Positions 62,179 through 64,000 of a stretch of 64,000 nt of DNA are shown here, one piece after another. Under the pieces are notes generated by a model. The model ran no database searches, was not told where the DNA came from, and was given only the letters and a program-made list of their open reading frames with translations. How positions within the stretch are numbered: position 1 is the first letter of the stretch; every line of letters starts with the position of its first letter. The translations under genes were made by a program, and so were the position numbers. The DNA comes from Duffyella gerundensis (GTDB lineage Bacteria > Pseudomonadota > Gammaproteobacteria > Enterobacterales > Enterobacteriaceae): assembly GCF_001517405.1 (NCBI RefSeq), contig NZ_LN907827.1, forward strand, positions 2,858,587 through 2,922,586, in the 5' to 3' direction.

Positions 62179-62598
62179 TTAGCTACGCGCACCAATCTGG
62201 TTCATGTACGGCAGCGGCTGCAACGGCTCGATGTCGTACATGCCGCCATAGAAAGGATCTACCAACAGCCAGCCAATAAAGCCGCCAAGCGGAATATTGC
62301 CGAGCAAATACCACAGGTTGGCTTTTTCACGTAGCGGCACGGTGACCGGCACATATCCCACACCTTCCAGCATCACCTGATACTGTTTTTTGCCAAAGTA
62401 ACGGCCGGTGGATTTCGCCAGCATGATAGTTTGCGGCGTGAAGCCTTCTGCCACCGCGCGGCCAGTTTCATCCTGCACGGTAAAACGCGCGCCCTGCGGC
62501 ACCGAATCAATGCGCACGGCCTGGCTTTCAGATCCCACGATGGTGGCACAACCACTGAGCAGCGTTAGCGCCACCAGCGCGATAAAAAGCGATTTCAT
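62179..62598 (-). CDS. Putative lipoprotein with PEGA-like region
   Basis: 139 aa. Signal peptide and lipobox LLSGC (Cys17), then ATIVGSESQAVRIDSVPQGARFTVQDETGRAVAEGFTPQTIML, a beta-rich pattern like PEGA domains. A hydrophobic segment NLWYLLGNIPLGGFIGWLLVD follows. Family not named with certainty. Confidence 0.75.
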   Translation of the reverse strand: MKSLFIALVALTLLSGCATIVGSESQAVRIDSVPQGARFTVQDETGRAVAEGFTPQTIMLAKSTGRYFGKKQYQVMLEGVGYVPVTVPLREKANLWYLLGNIPLGGFIGWLLVDPFYGGMYDIEPLQPLPYMNQIGARS

Positions 62599-62705
62599 AA
62601 CGGCGTTCCGGTAAAAGTGCAGATCACCAGTTTAGCCCGCCTGCCCTTGCTTTTCATCCGCTAAACCGCGTTTCAATCGCGCGATCATCGTAGGGAATCA
62701 GGCTG

Positions 62706-63641
62706 TTATCGAGGTTGACAAGCGTGCGCAATAGCCGCGATGTCTGCGGGCGTGGTACGGCAGCAGCCGCCGATCAGCCGCGCACCCGCCTGCTGCCACT
62801 CCGCCAGCTTGTCATGTAGCGTGCAGCCCGATGGCGCCTCGCTCCAGGTTTTGCTGCTGGCATCGTAATGCTCACCCGAATTGGGGTAGACCGCCAACGG
62901 CTTATCGGTCAGCGAGTGCAGATGACGCAGCGCCGGCGTCACGCTCTCCAGCGCAATGCAGTTAATGCCCAGCGCCACCACCTGCGGATGTTTAGCCAGC
63001 AAGGCGGCGACCTCGCTCAACGGCGTGCCGTCGCTGATCTGTTCCGCATTGCGCAGCGTAAAGGTGAACCAGGCGCGCGCGTCAGGGAATTCTGCCAGCA
63101 GGGCCAGCAGCGCCTGCGCTTCGGCAAATGACGGCAGCGTTTCACAGGCCAGCAGATCGACTCCGGCTTCCAGCAGCGCCGAGACGCGCGGCCGGTGAAA
63201 CGCCATCATCTCATCCTGCGGCAGTTGATAATCGCCACGATACTCCGAACCATCAGCCAGATAAGCACCGTAAGGCCCAACCGAACCGGCGATCAGCAGC
63301 GGCGAGGCGTGCGGCGCGACCGCCAGATAATCACGGCGTGCCCGCTGCGCCAGCTCAACGCTACGACCAATCAGCGTTAGCGACTGCGCGTCGTCCAGCC
63401 CGCGAGCGGCAAAGCCCTGCGGCGTCGCCTGATAGCTGGCGGTGATAGCACACTGCGCACCGGCGCAAAAGTAGTCGTAATGCACCTGATAAATTAATTC
63501 CGGGTTTTCCATCAGCACCTTTGCCGACCAGAGGCGATCCGCAAGGTTGCACCCGCGCGCTTCCAGTTCGGTGGCCAATGCGCCATCAAGGATCAGCGTG
63601 CTGTTTTGCGCCAGGCGCTGGGTCAGATTGTCAGGCTGCAT
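62706..63641 (-). CDS. mmuM: Homocysteine S-methyltransferase MmuM
   Basis: Uses S-methylmethionine or SAM to methylate homocysteine to methionine. 311 aa (E. coli 310). The zinc site is GGCCRTTP at the C-terminus, with the upstream cysteine in GINCIALES. It overlaps the end of mmuP by 11 bases, giving the mmuPM operon of S-methylmethionine use. Confidence 0.96.
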   Translation of the reverse strand: MQPDNLTQRLAQNSTLILDGALATELEARGCNLADRLWSAKVLMENPELIYQVHYDYFCAGAQCAITASYQATPQGFAARGLDDAQSLTLIGRSVELAQRARRDYLAVAPHASPLLIAGSVGPYGAYLADGSEYRGDYQLPQDEMMAFHRPRVSALLEAGVDLLACETLPSFAEAQALLALLAEFPDARAWFTFTLRNAEQISDGTPLSEVAALLAKHPQVVALGINCIALESVTPALRHLHSLTDKPLAVYPNSGEHYDASSKTWSEAPSGCTLHDKLAEWQQAGARLIGGCCRTTPADIAAIAHACQPR

Positions 63642-64000
63642 CTTTTTTTCCTTCTGCTGAATGACTTTTTTTGACGCGTTCCGTCAGATAGTACGCCGCG
63701 TAGCAACAGGCGACGAACGGCAGACCACACCATAACGCAATGCGCTGCGCCGGGTCGAATGCCAGACCGATGCAGGCCAGCAGGCAGAGCACAAAGCCGA
63801 GTATCGGCGTAAGCGGGAACCAGGGCGCACGAAACACCAGGCTTTCCAGTTTTTTGCCGCTGCGCAGATGGTGACGACGAAAGGCGTAGTGCGACGCACA
63901 AATGCTCAGCCAGACCGCCACCACGGCAAAGCCGGAAATGGCAGACAGCGCGACAAACACCGTATCGGGCGCAATCACCGCGCTGGCCAGCGCCAGCAGT
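63631..64000 (-). CDS. mmuP: S-methylmethionine permease MmuP, C-terminal part
   Basis: APC-family amino-acid permease, cut by the window end. The visible 123 codons contain [35 protein letters not shown] and [49 protein letters not shown], matching the end of E. coli MmuP. The upstream part of the gene lies beyond position 64000. Confidence 0.93.
   Translation of the reverse strand, partial: LLALASAVIAPDTVFVALSAISGFAVVAVWLSICASHYAFRRHHLRSGKKLESLVFRAPWFPLTPILGFVLCLLACIGLAFDPAQRIALWCGLPFVACCYAAYYLTERVKKSHSAEGKKDAA

Overview
The window is enterobacterial chromosome, most likely from the Erwiniaceae (Pantoea or a close relative). Almost every housekeeping protein has the length and motifs of its Escherichia coli counterpart. 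The gene order is a rearranged, gap-containing version of the E. coli rlmN-ndk ... ssrA region: pbpC/yfhM, most of the isc operon, hmp and the rrn/clpB-type genes are absent, and a trehalose locus and an ssrA-distal accessory block have been added. The genus is inferred from gene content, not proven.

Layout. 1-8700: rlmN (cut by the window edge), ndk, sseA, sseB, pepB, a reduced isc locus containing only iscS and iscR, trmJ, suhB. 8700-14230: zevBA-like zinc genes behind a Zur-box-like palindrome, csiE, hcaT, glyA. 14500-18810: glnB, glrR-qseG-glrK and the small RNA GlmY with a perfect sigma54 promoter and two GlrR-type operators. 19000-23250: treR divergent from treBC. 23300-31490: purL, mltF, tadA, pgpC, yfhH, yfhL. 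31485-41000: two minus-strand blocks, rnc-era-recO-pdxJ-acpS with lepA-lepB upstream, and rpoE-rseABC. 41190-52350: nadB, trmN6, srmB, grcA, ung, grpE, nadK, recN, bamE, rnfH-ratA, smpB and ssrA (tmRNA). Many have textbook operators: NadR, FNR, sigma32, LexA and sigmaE.

52350-64000 is the accessory part. Beyond ssrA lie a carboxymuconolactone-decarboxylase-type protein, a RIO-type kinase, and a seven-gene minus-strand operon (60735 down to 54639). The operon encodes a tail-anchored protein, a 931-aa three-module FtsK/SpoIIIE-type ATPase, three small helical proteins of ESX/WXG100 type (one with a clear W-Q-G turn), a 332-aa coiled-coil protein and a five-helix membrane protein. Several of its genes overlap by one base or are separated by only a few bases. 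This resembles a minimal type VII-secretion-like module in a Gram-negative cell, and I know of no characterised enterobacterial system with this composition; it is the best candidate for an undescribed system. It is followed by a DUF1348 protein, speG, a lipoprotein and mmuM-mmuP.

The second notable point is the isc locus. iscU, iscA, hscB, hscA, fdx and iscX are missing between iscS and pepB, and IscS has lost the C-terminal tail that in E. coli contacts the IscU scaffold. IscS probably survives here for tRNA thiolation and other sulfur transfer.
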